Origin: Trichuris trichiura
Lineage: Eukaryota; Nematoda; Enoplea; Trichinellida; Trichuridae
Direction of reading: 5' to 3'
Length of the DNA: 64,000 bases
Assembly (NCBI GenBank): GCA_037903355.1
Contig: JBAJFE010000038.1
Coordinates: 744,001-808,000 of the forward strand
The translations under genes were made by a program, and so were the position numbers. Each line of letters begins with the position of its first letter. Position 1 is the stretch's first letter. The notes beneath the pieces are model-generated. The model ran no database searches. It had not been told where the DNA came from and saw only the letters and a program-made list of their open reading frames with translations. Shown one piece after another: positions 10,895 through 24,833 of this stretch.

Positions 10895-13800
10895 AGCCAC
10901 TTTCAGCGGTACTGCTCCCTGTGATGCCAATGACCAAGCATTTCCCAATGCAATATGTTCACTGATTAAAATTTTGAATTAATCGCCTTCCGTAAATTGC
11001 AGTGGAGGATAAATTGCTTAAAAACCAGTGGGCTGGAACACACGTCTCTTCAGGATTGCCTATTTTCAAATAATTGTGCCTATCAAGGAACAGAAGAATA
11101 AAAAAATAAAAGGTGTATGTGACCCGTTAAAAAGTATGACGCTCTTTGAAACCTTAAGAAATCTTTTGTTGTAATAAATTTCTGAACACGAAATTGTAGG
11201 ACAAAAGTTTTTCTACTTGCGAATTTTCATATACTATTTCACATCTCTTCTTCTAATCAACTTGCAGGTGTACTTTTTAATAAAAACAGTTAATTTCTTC
11301 TTTAAACTTTTAAACTTAAAAACCCAGCCCACGTCAATGTCAGTCCACGCAGCACTGCTTAGATGATTGCGACGCTGGAAAAGCGTTACCGGGTCCTCAA
11401 AAAAATGACATTTAAAACGGTTATTACAGTTCGTACATTTCTTCAAAATGGGCATGTAACATGCATACCTGTTACAAAAGGTCACGTACGTAAAATGATT
11501 AACATTACAGTGGAACCTCGATCACAACAAACTCGAAGTTAACAAGTCTCGATAATACCAATTCGCTAAGTTGAACGAAAAGTTACAGTACAATACAATG
11601 ATTTGGAAGTCGTGAGCGTTCGATCTCTCTAGAACATTCTTTTCGATCATAAACAAATTCTAATCACCAATTTTTTAAATAAAAAGATTAAATTTTTGTT
11701 AGCACTTTTATATTAATTTGAATACGGCAGTTACACAGGCAAGTTTCTTTAAAGAATGAAGCTTAAGGTACACGAGAACAGTGGCAACGGGATAGGGTAC
11801 GCAACCTCTCGGTGATAACAAAAATTCCAAGTTGAAAACTACCTTCACGCAAGTATTGTTGTTATCACCGAGGTTCTGCTATAATTATGTTTTTCCTTAA
11901 TGTTTTACTAGGTGCTGGACGTTACAGATCGCTTTTACTGTTTCGATAAGGTAATGCAACTGAATGTCAGATTCTGAAATCTAAATTTGACGTGGATAGT
12001 ACATTCAACCTTATTTTCAACAGTGCTGGGGTAGTAGCCATCGCTGCCTTTACAGTGGAAGAGTAAGTTCCACAAATGGTCCGTCATAGCCTTGCCTTAA
12101 TTGAAACGGCATGACTGAACGTGAAATGCAGGTATCTGCTGATGCTAACTCCATGATTACCCAGATTATCAAGATGATTACTCTATTAGCTGTTGCTGTC
12201 ATTCCATCTTCTTAATCGCTGAAGATGGGCCAGGAGTAGGTCTGAAAACTCCAAAATAAGACCAAGTTTAACAAACAGGTTTCACCGCGACCACAGTCTA
12301 CCATGAAGGCATACGAACCCATTACAAGATGCTGCATGTTCAAAGTTTTTGCTGTCATTCATAATCATTGTATCTGAAACCATCGCTTGTGTATTCTTTT
12401 CTCAACTGTTCATGTTAAGTGATCAGCGAGGAAGCTAGTTTGATCTTCAGCGAATTGGTTTGCCTTATCCAGTTTCGCCACATTTAAAATGCAGTATCAT
12501 TTCTTTCACTCGTGCAACTAGCGTAGAGCACAATATGTCATGACGGAAGGACACTCTGTCCTCAACATATTCCGTGGTAAGTTCGGTTGGACATGAACAG
12601 AAAGGACAGCTCATGGTTGTTCTGCTGGAATTTAGCAAGTCGAGGCAAACCATTTACCATTCCAAGGTGTTTCACCCTGAAAGTACACTTTCAAAAATAC
12701 GTTGTATATGAAACCTTCGGAAGTGGCATCTGCAGTAACTTCCAAAGCTAACACTTTAACTGCTCGATGCATATTTTAACATACGCGTCGTATGTATTCG
12801 TACTACACATTAGATCAATGGGATCAATTGAGCGCTTCGCAAAACTGCTGAAGAAAATATCATATTTCGCGAACTCTACTTTCAACCTTTAAGCCGCTCG
12901 TGCTACTGACGCTGGTAGTTTCTAGAATTAAATCATTACCGATTACGTTCAGACAAAGCTGTTTCGATAGAATAAATATACTAAAATCTCCACCACCACG
13001 AGTTGTTTTCAATGCCACGTTTACTTGATTCGCAATACAATATTGGTATATTTCCTGTTCGGAATGAACTTTATTAAAACATCTAAAATGTGAAAAGAAC
13101 GAAGCAGTTAAGTCAGAAGAGAAAACTGAAAAAACGTTTATATAAGTAAAGCTCCTTCACTGTGCAGTACACATTGTCAAGCAGGATGATGGTTGCATTC
13201 GTATGTTAAACAGACGCGTCGCTACTAACGTATTTTAAATATGACTACATCATTAAGCAATTATCAGTAAGTTAGCAATTACTAATGTCTATGAGTTCAG
13301 TTGTGTGGCTTTCTCTTTCGTGGGCAGTTAGCGAGCATGATGCAGGGCAGGATGGCCTTGTTCCACCTTCAGTAACTGACGTAGGTTTTTCTGTACAGTA
13401 TTTTTAAAAATTATTCTCATTCAGCAGCGGAATATCCGAAAAAATGGCAGCATGCAACCCATGCCCTGATTTAAATGATTTCATCCTCAAAATGCACGTG
13501 AATTATGAGAACATTGTATTCACATCTTCTATTGTCTTGTTCTTCAGCGGTAATGACGGAAAAGTTCTTCATTCAACGGCAAGGCGCTTTCACCAGCCTA
13601 AATTAAACTAATTAATCCCTTTGAAGATGATGTTTACAAATTAAAAATGGTCTTGTTTGGATCTAGCATTGATGGTAGTACGCAAAAAATGCTGTGCCCA
13701 TTGAACGTATTCGCATTTAATTCTTCCTCTCCAAATTGTTTATGAATAGCTTCATCTTTGACGGCACGTTATTTTCGACTGTTTTGTCATTGTTCACATC

Positions 13801-15691
13801 ACTTTTTCCTCAATAATCTGCAGAAGCAACAGCGGGAAACATTCTTTACCAGATGAAAAGATTCACTCAAGTAGGTTTCCGATCATAACAGTCTGATTTG
13901 ATTAAAATTTTCGCTTGACCGTCAGGACAATTGCTGCTGATTTAAGTCAAGTCGTTTATTGACCGCGCATTATAGATTTACGCAGCGTTTAAATGACGAT
14001 GCATATGAATTAATTATAGCTGAACCCTCTACGGAATGGATATATCTATTTTTTTCACTGACTAGAAAATTTTGAAGAGCTCAAAATGGCGCATGTGTGG
14101 CTACAATTCTACACAGTTTGTTATAATTCTGCGTTTATCCGCTTCTCTCGCCTAAGAAAACTGAAAGCTCTACTGCCACGGTTTATAGTGGTAAAACGGC
14201 ATCATACAAAGGTAGCAAAAAGGTGGCCATTTTCATGACCTTTCGACTCAATTAGTATAGCATAATCAATAAATACATTAGTTAGTATATAAAGCGTCTG
14301 AGTTGGCGGGCATTTGTTTCATTGGGGAATTCAAATAATAAAGTAATGAAAAGTACAGTAGTGTTTAACACATTACAACTTAAGATATGATCGAAAGCAC
14401 ATGGCATCAAAAAGTGCTAACTACTTTTAACACAATATGTCGCATCTGAGGTTAACCATTCAGACCAGCCGCAGAATTAGCAAATATTTGAATATTCACA
14501 GAATGGTTTACCGGTACGTTTGCTTTGCAGAACACGTGGCAAAGTGCCTGACTATAAGTATCAGGCCAGCTGTTGCAGTGACAACTTTGAAAACCGTTAA
14601 GACGTTGTTACTTACTGTTCATATTGCATATAATCAAATCAATTTAGAATGCACACAGCGTTGTTCCGAAAACAGGGATGTTGATTTGAGAGAACACAAC
14701 TAATTTTCATTGGTAATTTTGTTGATACCAGTTTCAAAGGCATCGGAGAGAACACTGTCGGCGGGGGCTAACTTAATCATTTTTGATAAATGATAGGTAA
14801 TTTAGCCTCATAAGCTTTCTTACATCAATATAATGCATTAGCGGAGAGATAAAACTATTGCGAAACCAGCTGACTCTCTTACCTGAAGCTTCACTGCCAC
14901 ACTCTTACGTTTTTCTAATTGGTCGGCGAACTAATAGCAGAAGGGGAGAATAGTAGCCTACGTCGAAATCACGAGCTGGGTTGCAAGAGGCAGCATAGCT
15001 AGCCGTAGCTGTTTGAAATACGTCAACGTCTGCTGCTATGGTCACATTAGCCGATCACGCAATGCCAACACATTGAGGTAACACGTCTGTTTTAGTTAAA
15101 TTTCAACACTTTCCGTTGAGGTATGTCAGCATGCAATGTCTTCTCCACACTTTCTTTTCGTGAGCGCGTTTGGTAGTAGTTCCAAAAGTGCTGGATTGTC
15201 ATGGGGCAAGGAAGTGCCCTCGGGCTTCATTGATGACTTTTCTAGCCCATTAATACTTTCGCCAGTATCCACTAGTTCACTTGCGCATGGGCACTTGTAA
15301 TTGTCAGTTGCATTCGTTCGATGCATTGAAATAAACTTAAGTCCCTTGCAAGTCATGAATTAGCCCCTGAGGTCTGTTGTTTAATTTTAAAATGGGCTGC
15401 AGTAGCGTAGAATTGAAACGATCTATCGAATCAGTTTGATTCAAAGGTTGGTCATAAACTGTGGTTAGCTTGATAGCCTGCATGGACCGCTGGCCACGCA
15501 GACGTATCGACGATGCCAAGACAAACCAAGGTTAATTTTCCAAAGTAGAAGCAACAAAAATCGATGTGATATCTGTTTATGCGGCCCTTCAAAAGCGAAT
15601 TTTCCGGCTGTCTTATCGGCTAGGGTCAGCGGCCGGTCCGCTGTCAGCTTGTTAAATTCATGCCTTTCTCTTGTTAGCTTTCCTTGTCCCC
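10895..15691. other. Intergenic region, SK channel to CAP gene
   Basis: It contains the SK channel 3' UTR with AATAAA at 11097 and a Tc1/mariner-type MITE (11508-11879). From 11.9 to 15.7 kb I see no gene: only short open frames without family resemblance and ordinary AT-rich sequence. Confidence 0.6.
11508..11879. mobile_element. Tc1/mariner-type MITE flanked by TA
   Basis: The 372-bp element has a left end CAGTGGAACCTCGATCACAA and a right end whose reverse complement is GCAGAACCTCGGTGATAACA. The ends share GAACCTCG.T.A.AACAA. It is flanked by TA on both sides (11506-11507 and 11880-11881), the insertion target of Tc1/mariner/pogo elements. A further short inverted match near 11815-11830 repeats the GGTGATAACAA subterminal motif. 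No coding capacity. Confidence 0.82.
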
Positions 15692-18600
15692 ATGGACGAC
15701 CAAAATTCGAAATTGGAAAGGTTGAGCGAAGTCTCAGAACAGCTGGACGAACATTTAATGAACAAAACCCTTAAAGAGTTGAAGCATCGTCCAGGAACAA
15801 AGTTCACGTTGATCAGTGAGTCATGTTCTCAATGTTATCCTCTTTTGGCAAATGAACTCGTTAGCAGATGATATTGCCTTTCAACGAGATTTCCTTGATG
15901 CTCACAACAGGATTAGGGCTCAATATGGCTCCCCACTTTTGAGCTGGTGTCAACAACTCGCCGACGAGGCAGAATCTTGGGCTGCAGATCTGCTGAACCG
16001 CGGCAGAATTATTTACAAAGACCAACAGGGTGCCAAACGTAGTTGGCATGACTTTCTCAGTGTTACAAATTTTATATTTAAGGCTTGGGTGAAAACATTG
16101 CCATCATGAAAATCGAATCTCCCAGATTGTTGCCCACTGGTGAGCAGATAAGTAGACTCTGGGCCCAAGAAGCAAATCTGTACGACTTCGACAATCCCAG
16201 TTGGACTGAAGGTACATACGATCTAATATCTAATACTTCCTGTATTTTGAAGTTAGTTTCCGTTCCACAGAAATGAAATATTATTCCGAACAATTCCTTA
16301 GAGTCATCTACTAATCTCGATGATGCGGGATTTCCTAATACTTTAAGTAAACTGTGGGCACAGAACTTTCTATAGTAGTGATTTATTTGTTCAGAAAAGC
16401 TGATAAGTTCTCTATTAGCCGTCATAGCTGCGATTCACGGAAATGTTCATATCTCTGAAAAATAGGGCCATCCTATTCCAAGTAAAGCTTACTATAGACA
16501 AGCTAAAATTCAGGGTTCAGTTTTAAGGTGTGACCTTACTGGTAGCAGCAGCCTTTCTGTTAACAGAGGAATGCGGCGAAGCGTCGAGTAGTGCCATTCT
16601 GTTCCTGCTTTTCAGGTGAAACTTAATGCTGTGCATGTGTATGACCGTTTTCAATCAAAATTTGTGACATGCAATCAAACATGTCTATCTTCAGAACCGT
16701 GTAAAACCTTTCTACGCAACTGGTCAACGTGCCGTCATTCTTGCTTGAAACAATTAACTGCCCCAGTAAGAAATATTGTCAATAATTAAAGACCAAACGT
16801 CACATTAGCTGATAAATGTGACTTTTGTGAATACGTGCTTGGTGACCCAGTTCTCATTCCTTGGCATATAATAGGTCCAAAAACACCAGATCAAACTGTA
16901 TTAACAGAGTTCTCTTTTTATTGGTATTCAACTGTCCATGTGTAAGACAGCCACTTGCCTAGCGTATGCCGTTCAGTAGGTTTGAAATGAGTAGTTATCG
17001 GTCGAACGTAAGCGAAGACAGCCCTATAACTGCTATGAGGCCTAAATTTTAGAATTTTAACTCTGCCTGTCGTGTGGTCATTGCCCTGCTTTACGTTGCC
17101 CTAGAAGCTTGTTTCCCCAATTGAGTGCACATTTCCAGTTATAACTGGATTAGTTAATCCCGTTTCTTGACTAATTGCATCGTTGTAACCAATGGAACAG
17201 CTGTCTTATAGCTATTGCGATTGATTCTCTTCCGAGAAATTACTGTCACGCGACAGTGGCATGTAGAGTTAATTGGTATTCACAAAGGCCCTTCAGTCCT
17301 TCTTTTAATATTGTTTTGTAGCTTGCTGGTAAAGAGCGCATTACTTTACTTGCTAAAATTGCACTCTTTCAGTACATTGTCGAAATGCCGTTGCATTTAA
17401 ACTTTTCAGCAGGGTAGTTTTGCTGGCATAGTGAGCACATATCAACAGTGAAAGCATTTGGCTGAATCATGAAATAACAGCTACCTTAGTTCATTATGAA
17501 TCTTTTTTCCTTCGCACAATGTCGGGAAAGTCTTCTTGCCACTGTCAAACAAAATTTCCAACGCAGCTAGCCAAAGTACATATGCGTTGTTTCCAAGATT
17601 TTGCCTTTTGCCAGCTGTGGCCAGTAATGAATAGAAAACACATTTCGTTGTTACTAATATCAAAAAAATTGCACTAAATATGAACTCCTTTCAAATGGAT
17701 TGTGCAGGGTAAGAGAATCATAGCGTTAAGAAAACATACATATCTGCATTTTGAAGGCAGAAGAATTAGGAAAGTCTCTTGAAATTTTTCAGGGGTCCCA
17801 TTCCTACTGTGTCATTGCAAGCCCAGGTATCACATGACATCTGAATGCATGAAGCAGAACACTAGACACAATGAAATATTTTTCTCAGAAAGCCTTGGGT
17901 GCGCCACTGAAAGGCCGCTCTTCGAAGTTCATTACTGCCATCTGCTTTCTTCCAGCCCAGGGAAAAACACTTTAGTCCAACATGCTCTTATGCGCCTTAC
18001 ACTTTCTCACAGATGTTTTCAAACGAGACGCTACGTGCTGCAAAGAGTCACCATCATTCGTTCAGGATCTGAAATTTCAAGCTTGTAATTAAGCGTATTT
18101 TTAGAGCTATTCTGAGTCAGCAAGAGCTCGAGGTTTAGCTCAGATTTCGCATAAAGAGACACCTGAACTCGATTACTACAGAACTTGCTGTGCTGCCCTT
18201 CCAGATTACGGCTTACTAATTCAAGAATCTTGTAGAATCACGCTTTTCATTTAGTTGAACTAGCGTCAGTTGTAGCAATAGTGTTGAATCCCAAGCCGTG
18301 CAAAATGAATTATCACTGCCGGTATCTTGCTGAAGTTGCAAAATTTTGAGTTTTGAACTATTAATCCTTCTAAACCAGAAGCAATGACATAATGCTTTTG
18401 AAAAGACAGGATAATTGCTGGCTATGGTAGCCTAAGCACTTTCTTAATAGCTTCGTACTCAGAAGTGTATCTCATAAGCTATTTCGTAGAAAAGACTGAA
18501 TGATATATGCCATGTTTCTGCTTCCTGTCATTACTGAGTTGTCGCTTAGTAACCTTTTCGTATAGTCACCTTCGATTGTTCTATGACTTGAGCACGATAA

Positions 18601-20598
18601 ATGTAGAAAAACCATTTAAACAAATTCACCTTAAAATTCTGAACTTAAAACCGTGTATCTTCTGTATTCTGTGCAAGTTTCTAACAGGACTGCACCACAT
18701 TAAGCATCTACACGTTTACATGTTTTACTTTTAGCCTGCAGTATTCTCTATGGAACTGAAGAGGTGAAATATCAAGCAACAAAATTTTTCATGAAATTAT
18801 GCTGCTGCATCTATCCTCTGATTAGTTGAGCAGCGCTCCTTACAGTCACAATTAGGCAAACCTCTGAATGTCTACTGTGTTGACATGTAAAGGTATTAAG
18901 AAGCACGCTTGGGCAAAGCGACAAGGAAAAGAACTCATCCCCAAATGCTACATCGATTTTTCGCAATAAGGAGTGTTTGTTTAATTGATTTTGTTCGCTT
19001 GAGAGTGGTAGCGCGGTAAAGACACCATAAAGGTTCTACAACCGAAAATGGAAAAGTTTTATGAACGAGTTTCATAAGTTAACTAACTTCTTTCAAGGTG
19101 AGCTTGTACGCTATTTCGATGAGCCTTCACTTATTAATATAATAGCAACAGTACTCTGCGTCACAAAACTGCAAGAATTTCAGGCTGACGCATATGCACT
19201 CCTGGCAGAAAACGTCTTCTCTGAGTTTAAGTAACCTGAGCCCATACTTATAAAGATTTCCAAGTTACGTCTGAAAAGCTTATTTTGCTGGTCCAAAAAA
19301 GAATAGTAAAGCTAAAGCTGATTCAGCTGCTCCGAAGGAGTCAACTCTCAATTACCAACGATATCTAAAACTGAAACTTCGACTGAGTCAGACTTTTTTG
19401 CATTTCTCCTTTTTCAACCAGTTACTTCTTTTCTTGCAGCAAGAATCTACTCTCGTTGGTGAGTACCAGTCGTACGTCATTTAATGTACGGTACCTTCAC
19501 GATAATTGTAGAAATTGATGCTCCTCATTCCTAACAAAACTGTTGAAACAGTCGAATGTGATCTTCTCGCGAACCATGACAAATTGTACGAGCAAATTTG
19601 CCTGGACCGTGTTTAACCTCATATGAAGAGAATTAATCAATGGCACAAAAATAAACACTGTAGCCTTTATAACAAGCTGATAAAGGTTCATTACTTTTGC
19701 GACACAGCTAGATTGCATCTCGGGATAGCTGCGTGAGTCTCTAATTATGAAAACAGAACCTAAGCCAGTGGATAATTGAGTGACGTAATCAAACAGTGAA
19801 CGAAAATTAACGCATAACAGAAATTCATCAACGTCTTCGGAAATAACTATTAATGGTTTCATCGTCAGTACAATAGTGTGTCATAAGCGGTGATGTCAAT
19901 ACAAAACCAGGAACACTGCCCTCTTTTACTTTACCAACATTTTGGCAGAAGGCCTTGGTTATCTCTAATGTTTTAACGCTAATAAAAAACCAGAAAGTTA
20001 ATGAACATTTTGTAAAGCTAGTGCAGTAAACCTCAAGCGGGCTTTTATTAAACAAAGAAATTTTAACAACTTCCACATAGTCATCCTAAAATAATAAAAA
20101 TAGCCTGCACTATAATGGAGTCTGCCAGGGTAAAAATGCTCTACTCTAATAGAAGGCATGCGATCGGATAAACCTACTTCACCTATCAATTCCACCATGC
20201 GACGCCCTAACCACCCTCGGTCGCAAACGCGTCGCCAGTATCACATTTATGAATTCTAAATGAACGGCAAAATCTGAGAAGCAGCGGATCGAACGGTCGC
20301 GGGTTCTTGGGTGTAACCAAATCTTGCAAATGAAAGCTCCTTCGATGTACTCTGTAATGACGCTGATTTTTTAGAGTGTCAGAACTTCACCCAACTTGTT
20401 TGGAAAGCTACCCGCGAAGTCGGCTGCTCCCGTCAATGGTCACCGTCGCAAAAAAGGGCTGTCGTTGTTGCCTTTTACCGTCCCGCTGGCAATGGGAACA
20501 ATACACAAAGTTTCAAGGAAAATATACCGCAAAGGAGGTACGCCGGCGAAACAGAATGTTCGAACCATGTCGAAAACATGCATTCTTCGATTCGCTGA
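15692..20598 (+). CDS. CAP/GAPR-1-like (SCP family) protein, intracellular type
   Basis: Exons 15692-15815, 15868-16038, 16083-16211 and 20375-20598 give 215 codons plus TGA. Residues about 45-180 form a CAP domain: AHNRIR (His54), LGENIAI (Glu102), LWAQEA (Glu128) and CQNFTQLVW. The strand ending VVVAFYRPAGN closes the domain. There is no signal peptide; a polar, charged 45-residue N-terminus precedes the domain. This layout resembles membrane-associated GAPR-1/GLIPR2 rather than secreted venom-allergen-like CAP proteins. The usual second cavity His (GHFTQ) is Asn145 here. The third intron is 4.2 kb, the others 44-52 bp. A ..TTGTTAG acceptor-like site ends about 17 bp before the ATG. AATAAA lies at 20668. 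The family is certain; the role of this member is unknown. Confidence 0.88.
16212..20374. other. Large intron of the CAP gene
   Basis: The donor GTACAT follows the third CAP exon and the acceptor TTTTTTAG precedes the fourth. I see no transposon or gene that I can name. Two overlapping minus-strand open frames (19497-19862 and 19828-20076) would join only by a frameshift or an intron and have no resemblance I recognise. They are noted as a weak nested-gene candidate only. Confidence 0.7.
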
Positions 20599-20798
20599 TT
20601 TGAGCTATTTACTTTTTACCGCCAAATAAGAAGCTGTATTTTGATTGTGCAGGTTGTCGTAATAACAATAAACAATTATGTTTGTTAATAGTTATACAAC
20701 AGTTGGAAACAGCAAGTAGATTAAAATCAACCCACAGGATTCGATTATATGCGACCTGCGAACAACAATGCGGTCGAATGCACCTTGCTCTTTAGGGA

Positions 20799-23248
20799 TT
20801 AGTAGAAAAGAATTTCGGGAATTTGGCCGCCTTGAACTCCAGTGCCATTCGTGCTTTCAGTTGAACACTGGAATTGAAAGGTTACATTGTGCACTTGTAC
20901 TTCGGGCATTCCCTCTTGACCAAAGTAGCTTAGCTCATTTCCTTCCAAAACAATGCCAGCTGTGTAGTACACATCAGCTTCGATCTGGACAGGCTGCTCG
21001 AAGAAGACAGGAAAAATCTTAGAGCTACCATCCGAGAAAAAGCATGTATCCAAGCTTGCAAGCACTTGACCGCTACGTTTTAGTTCCAGACGCACCTGAT
21101 ATTTTGCCGACCCGTTGCTCGAGCCGAACAGACCAAAACCAGCTACGAAAATTCGACGATCTGTGCAAAACTGAATGCTATCGCATCTACCGCGGTATCG
21201 CCATTGGTTATTTCGATACGCACTCGACTGAAAACGGTGACACCTCTTCAACGGCAAACCAAGTCGAGGTGTTTTAGGAAAGGCTAACTGCGATTCTTTC
21301 TCGGAGAAATGGTGCATGAAAATATCAACGCATTCTTCCGACGTTAGCACTCCTGAATTGACTACTTCAACCGCGAATTCTTCTACTTTCATGGCCGGAA
21401 AGCGAATAAGGTGAAATGCAGATCCAAGCACATGTCGCTTGCTTAGAGGCGTCGCCTCCAGTTGACGTCGTTGGCATTCATACTCGGCCCAGCGAATTGT
21501 GGCTTCAAAAATTTTTGATTCACGAGCGTTCAACGTTTCTCGCCTCAAGATAAGCGTTAGCGTCTCGAAGTCAACTTCCCAAAAGCTGTCTGAAAACAAG
21601 GCCAGTTCAGCTTGCGCGTCTATCATCTCCCAGCATCTGAAATAAACAAGTAGCAATACAAGAACGGTACTGATGCAAAAAAGTAATCAACCTTGCTACC
21701 AATTCCTCTTCCTCGAACAGACGACTTTGAGAAAGCAGAAAACAAACATTCTTTGAAGTCAGCGAGTTTTGCAAAAAGTCTATGCATGCTCGAACCAAAT
21801 ATTCGATCAGATACTTTTTGGCAACGTACAAAGTGGAGATAACCGTATCTGGATCGAGGTGTACTTCGTCAGTATACAAATACCTAAAAAGATGCGAACT
21901 TAATCTCTTGAAACGAACAAACCACCTTAAGATTTTTTATTTCCAATAACTCAACAGCAAAAGCTAGAAATGTGGTAGGAAATGTAAAGGAAGAAAGCCT
22001 ATTGGAGAGATAAATGCAAAATTATCGCCCAAAGTCTCACTGGTTGAAGGTTCAATTTCGCGCGACTGTTCAATACATCGCTGTTAGTCAAAAACGTTAG
22101 AGAGAGTTCTCTAGGAGGAAGTCCAAGGCTAGAGAAGCAACTTATTCTGGAAGAAATAGAGGAAACAGTCATCCAGTAGAAAAGTACGGCACTCCTAAAG
22201 GTCCTGACTTCCTCAATTCTAAAATCATCAGTCGTCGCAAAAAAGATAGCCTATTTCAAAACTTACTGGTATTATTAATTTAATTAAAATACGCCTGGAA
22301 ATATCCTAGTTGAACGAGGCCGACCAGTTAAGATGAACCCTGCCTTTAACGGAACTAGCGCAAATCCAAAATTTCTAGTCTCCGGTTGCTGCCGTACCGG
22401 ATAAGGGGATGTTCACCCGCAACAACACCGTTAAGTGCCTACAGTGAAAACCGCGCCATCACTATTTCTGTCTCAAGCAATACCAGCTCGTGGACCGATT
22501 GGTTAAGTGAAATAAAGTGCTTTGAAATGAAACTATTCCATTAACCTGCCACGAAACAACCAGAATTCAGAATTGTGCAGCAATACAAAATGGAATGTAA
22601 ATGCAGAAACCTTAACATAATCTTGAACGCTTCCGGTTCGACATCTGGTACAAGAATTTCGGTATTTTTTGAAAATCCACCAAAAAACATTGCATAAAAT
22701 ACTGTGGAACCAGTTGCCAATACGTAAGTGTGCGCAGGAATACGCTTCTGGCCTCCCAGTGAACTTTCGTTGCCAACAACGAACCATACATCTGCCATGA
22801 CGTCGCTATATAGCATCGAAGCGTTTCGTTCGCGCAGTGTGGCTTGTGATGGCTTTATAACGTAATTTGAATCTTCAGTAGACGCTGATACAGACGATTC
22901 TGGAGCGTTTAAAGTGACCGAAGCACGATGGGAGCCAGGAGTGTTCATCAAGTCTCTCTAAAAAAAACAAACATTGAACAAAAGCCATTTTACCTTATTT
23001 CGGCTTGGTCATACCTCAGATGAGGAACGATGCCGATTAAGCGAGGATGAACGACGAGACCTTGGAGGAGGTAGGTACTGCTGATTCTCCCATTCTTCAG
23101 GAGATTCTACGTTATCTGGATCGCAGACTACCACCGTCGTAACAATACACTGGCGTAAAACCGCTTGACTCCGTTCGTGCGCCTGATTCCGCTGCTGTTC
23201 GAAAGAGCAATTCACAACAGCTGGGCGGAAGTACGGGTCTCTTTCCAT
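20799..23248 (-). CDS. BTBD6: BTB-BACK-PHR protein, BTBD3/BTBD6 type
   Basis: Four exons on the minus strand (23248-23015, 22957-22611, 21883-21692, 21636-20799) give 536 codons plus TAA. Order: about 110 residues of Ser/Arg-rich disordered N-terminus, a BTB/POZ domain (ASMLYSDVMADVWFVVG ... AFKIMLRYLYTDEV), a BACK domain (CWEMIDAQAELALFS ... RHVLGSAFHLIRFPAM), and a C-terminal PHR domain (CHRFQSSAYRNNQWRYRG ... STNGTGVQGGQIPEILFY). In this family the BTB domain recruits Cullin-3 and the PHR domain binds substrates; BTBD3/6 act in neuronal differentiation and dendrite patterning. The match to vertebrate BTBD6 is close through the PHR domain. Introns are 53-55 bp except the 727-bp one after the BTB exon. 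The stop lies 200 bp from that of the convergent CAP gene. Confidence 0.97.
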
Positions 23249-24833
23249 TTCCCAAACACACTGACGTGCATCAGAGAAGCATTTTCCTTTTCAAGTCAAA
23301 AGATCTATAAAACCTTCTCACTGATACAGTTTTCTTTGACAAAAGAATCTTTCGAATGCAACAATACTTTGAAACGCAAAAAAACATGATACAAATAATC
23401 GTGCATCATTTTCACGCTGCAATCTCTCTTCTATGCAGCGCAAAATGTAACTTTCGATAGTAATAAGGAAATATGAAACAACTGAATCAAGATAACCTGT
23501 TTCCGAAACATCCTAACCTTTTTGCGTTTTGCTTATCCACTAAAAAACAAAACGCAAACATTAGAAACAGGATGATGACACTGTACTCACAAATGAAGAG
23601 CATGTTCATACAAAAAAGTAAACTTTCATAACAGTATTTGAACTGCATGCTATAACTCGGCAAATGAACTAACTTCTACTCCTGGGAGTCGCCTAGATGA
23701 CAGACCTTAAATTGTGCTCTTTGAAAATACGATTTATTTGTCGGAGTAATTTCCTTACCGTTTAAAAGCTGAAACTGAAATGAAACGACCTCTGAGTGAT
23801 ACAGACATTTGTAGCTGCTATAGAGCGATGTTTATTGGGCAGTCAAGCCAGAATGAGGTAATCACAAGGAAGATAAGTAGGGCACATAAATATGCATACA
23901 GAAAGGAAATGTCAGCTCAACAATGCCTTTTAAAGTATAGTTACTTTTATAAAATCGTATCTGCTATCGGCCCAGTAGTCATGCTGTAACTTCCATGTAG
24001 AAAAGTGCGGATTCACCGTGACACATTAGATGGCATCCCATTGGCCTGTCATGTCCTTGCGGAAATCTGCGTCAACCTGCATTACGACGTCTGTTCGAGT
24101 AAGCGCAGTCACGAAAGTTACAGCTGAACCCTGTTACTACCGACAAAACAGCAAGCACGAAGTTCGCTAAAGCAGGCAATGTGAAGTTAACGTAATTTCA
24201 CGCGGAAGATGCTTTATTCTTCGTTTTTCCGCGGTTGAGTATGATTGGTGAGCGGTAAATGAGAAAGGTTCCTTTTCTGCGTTATCCATGTTGTTACAGT
24301 GCTGACTGAAACATGAAGCGTAAACTTAGCATTAGATTATTCTAAGGCTTCAATCAATCTGGACGAACAGCTTTCCAATGGAGCTGGCAGCAGGGAAACC
24401 ACGCTAACCCAATATCAAGGCTAAAAATTAATTTCCCGTTTCACGTGGTTTTAGCTTAGCTTTAACGGTAAGTCTTCGCGATACTGTTATTAATCACCTG
24501 TTCAGATAATTATCCCCAAAAGGAGACCTGTTTTGGACGACCTTAATGCAAAGTAAAGATTACAAAAGCCAGCAGAACGTAGGGTGCTCCGTCTTCCTGT
24601 GTATTTTCGTATAAGTAGCAGTAGGCCCTTTGCCAGCGTAGCAAGGATCATTAACTGTACTTAACTACCATGGCGCAAAATGCGAAAGACGGTTTCCTTT
24701 GGATCTGTATTAAAGAGTACCACATTTGCTGCAGAAAAACAGTGGAAGAGGAAGCGAAATCGCAATCTTAGCGCTTGGCAAACCGTCGACTTGGAAAGAA
24801 AAGCATCAAGTTTTTTACCACTTTAAAACAAAG
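23249..24833. other. Intergenic region between BTBD6-type gene and ESCO
   Basis: It lies between the 5' end of the BTBD6-type gene and the 3' end of ESCO, both on the minus strand. I see no additional gene, transposon end or RNA gene. The promoter of the BTBD6-type gene should lie here, but I could not point to a motif. Confidence 0.55.

Noticed and set aside
20161..20300. tRNA-like A-box and B-box strings on the minus strand (GGGTGGTTAGGGCGTC and TTCGATCC)
   Set aside because: The B-box-like string comes before the A-box-like one on that strand and no cloverleaf forms, so this is not a tRNA gene.
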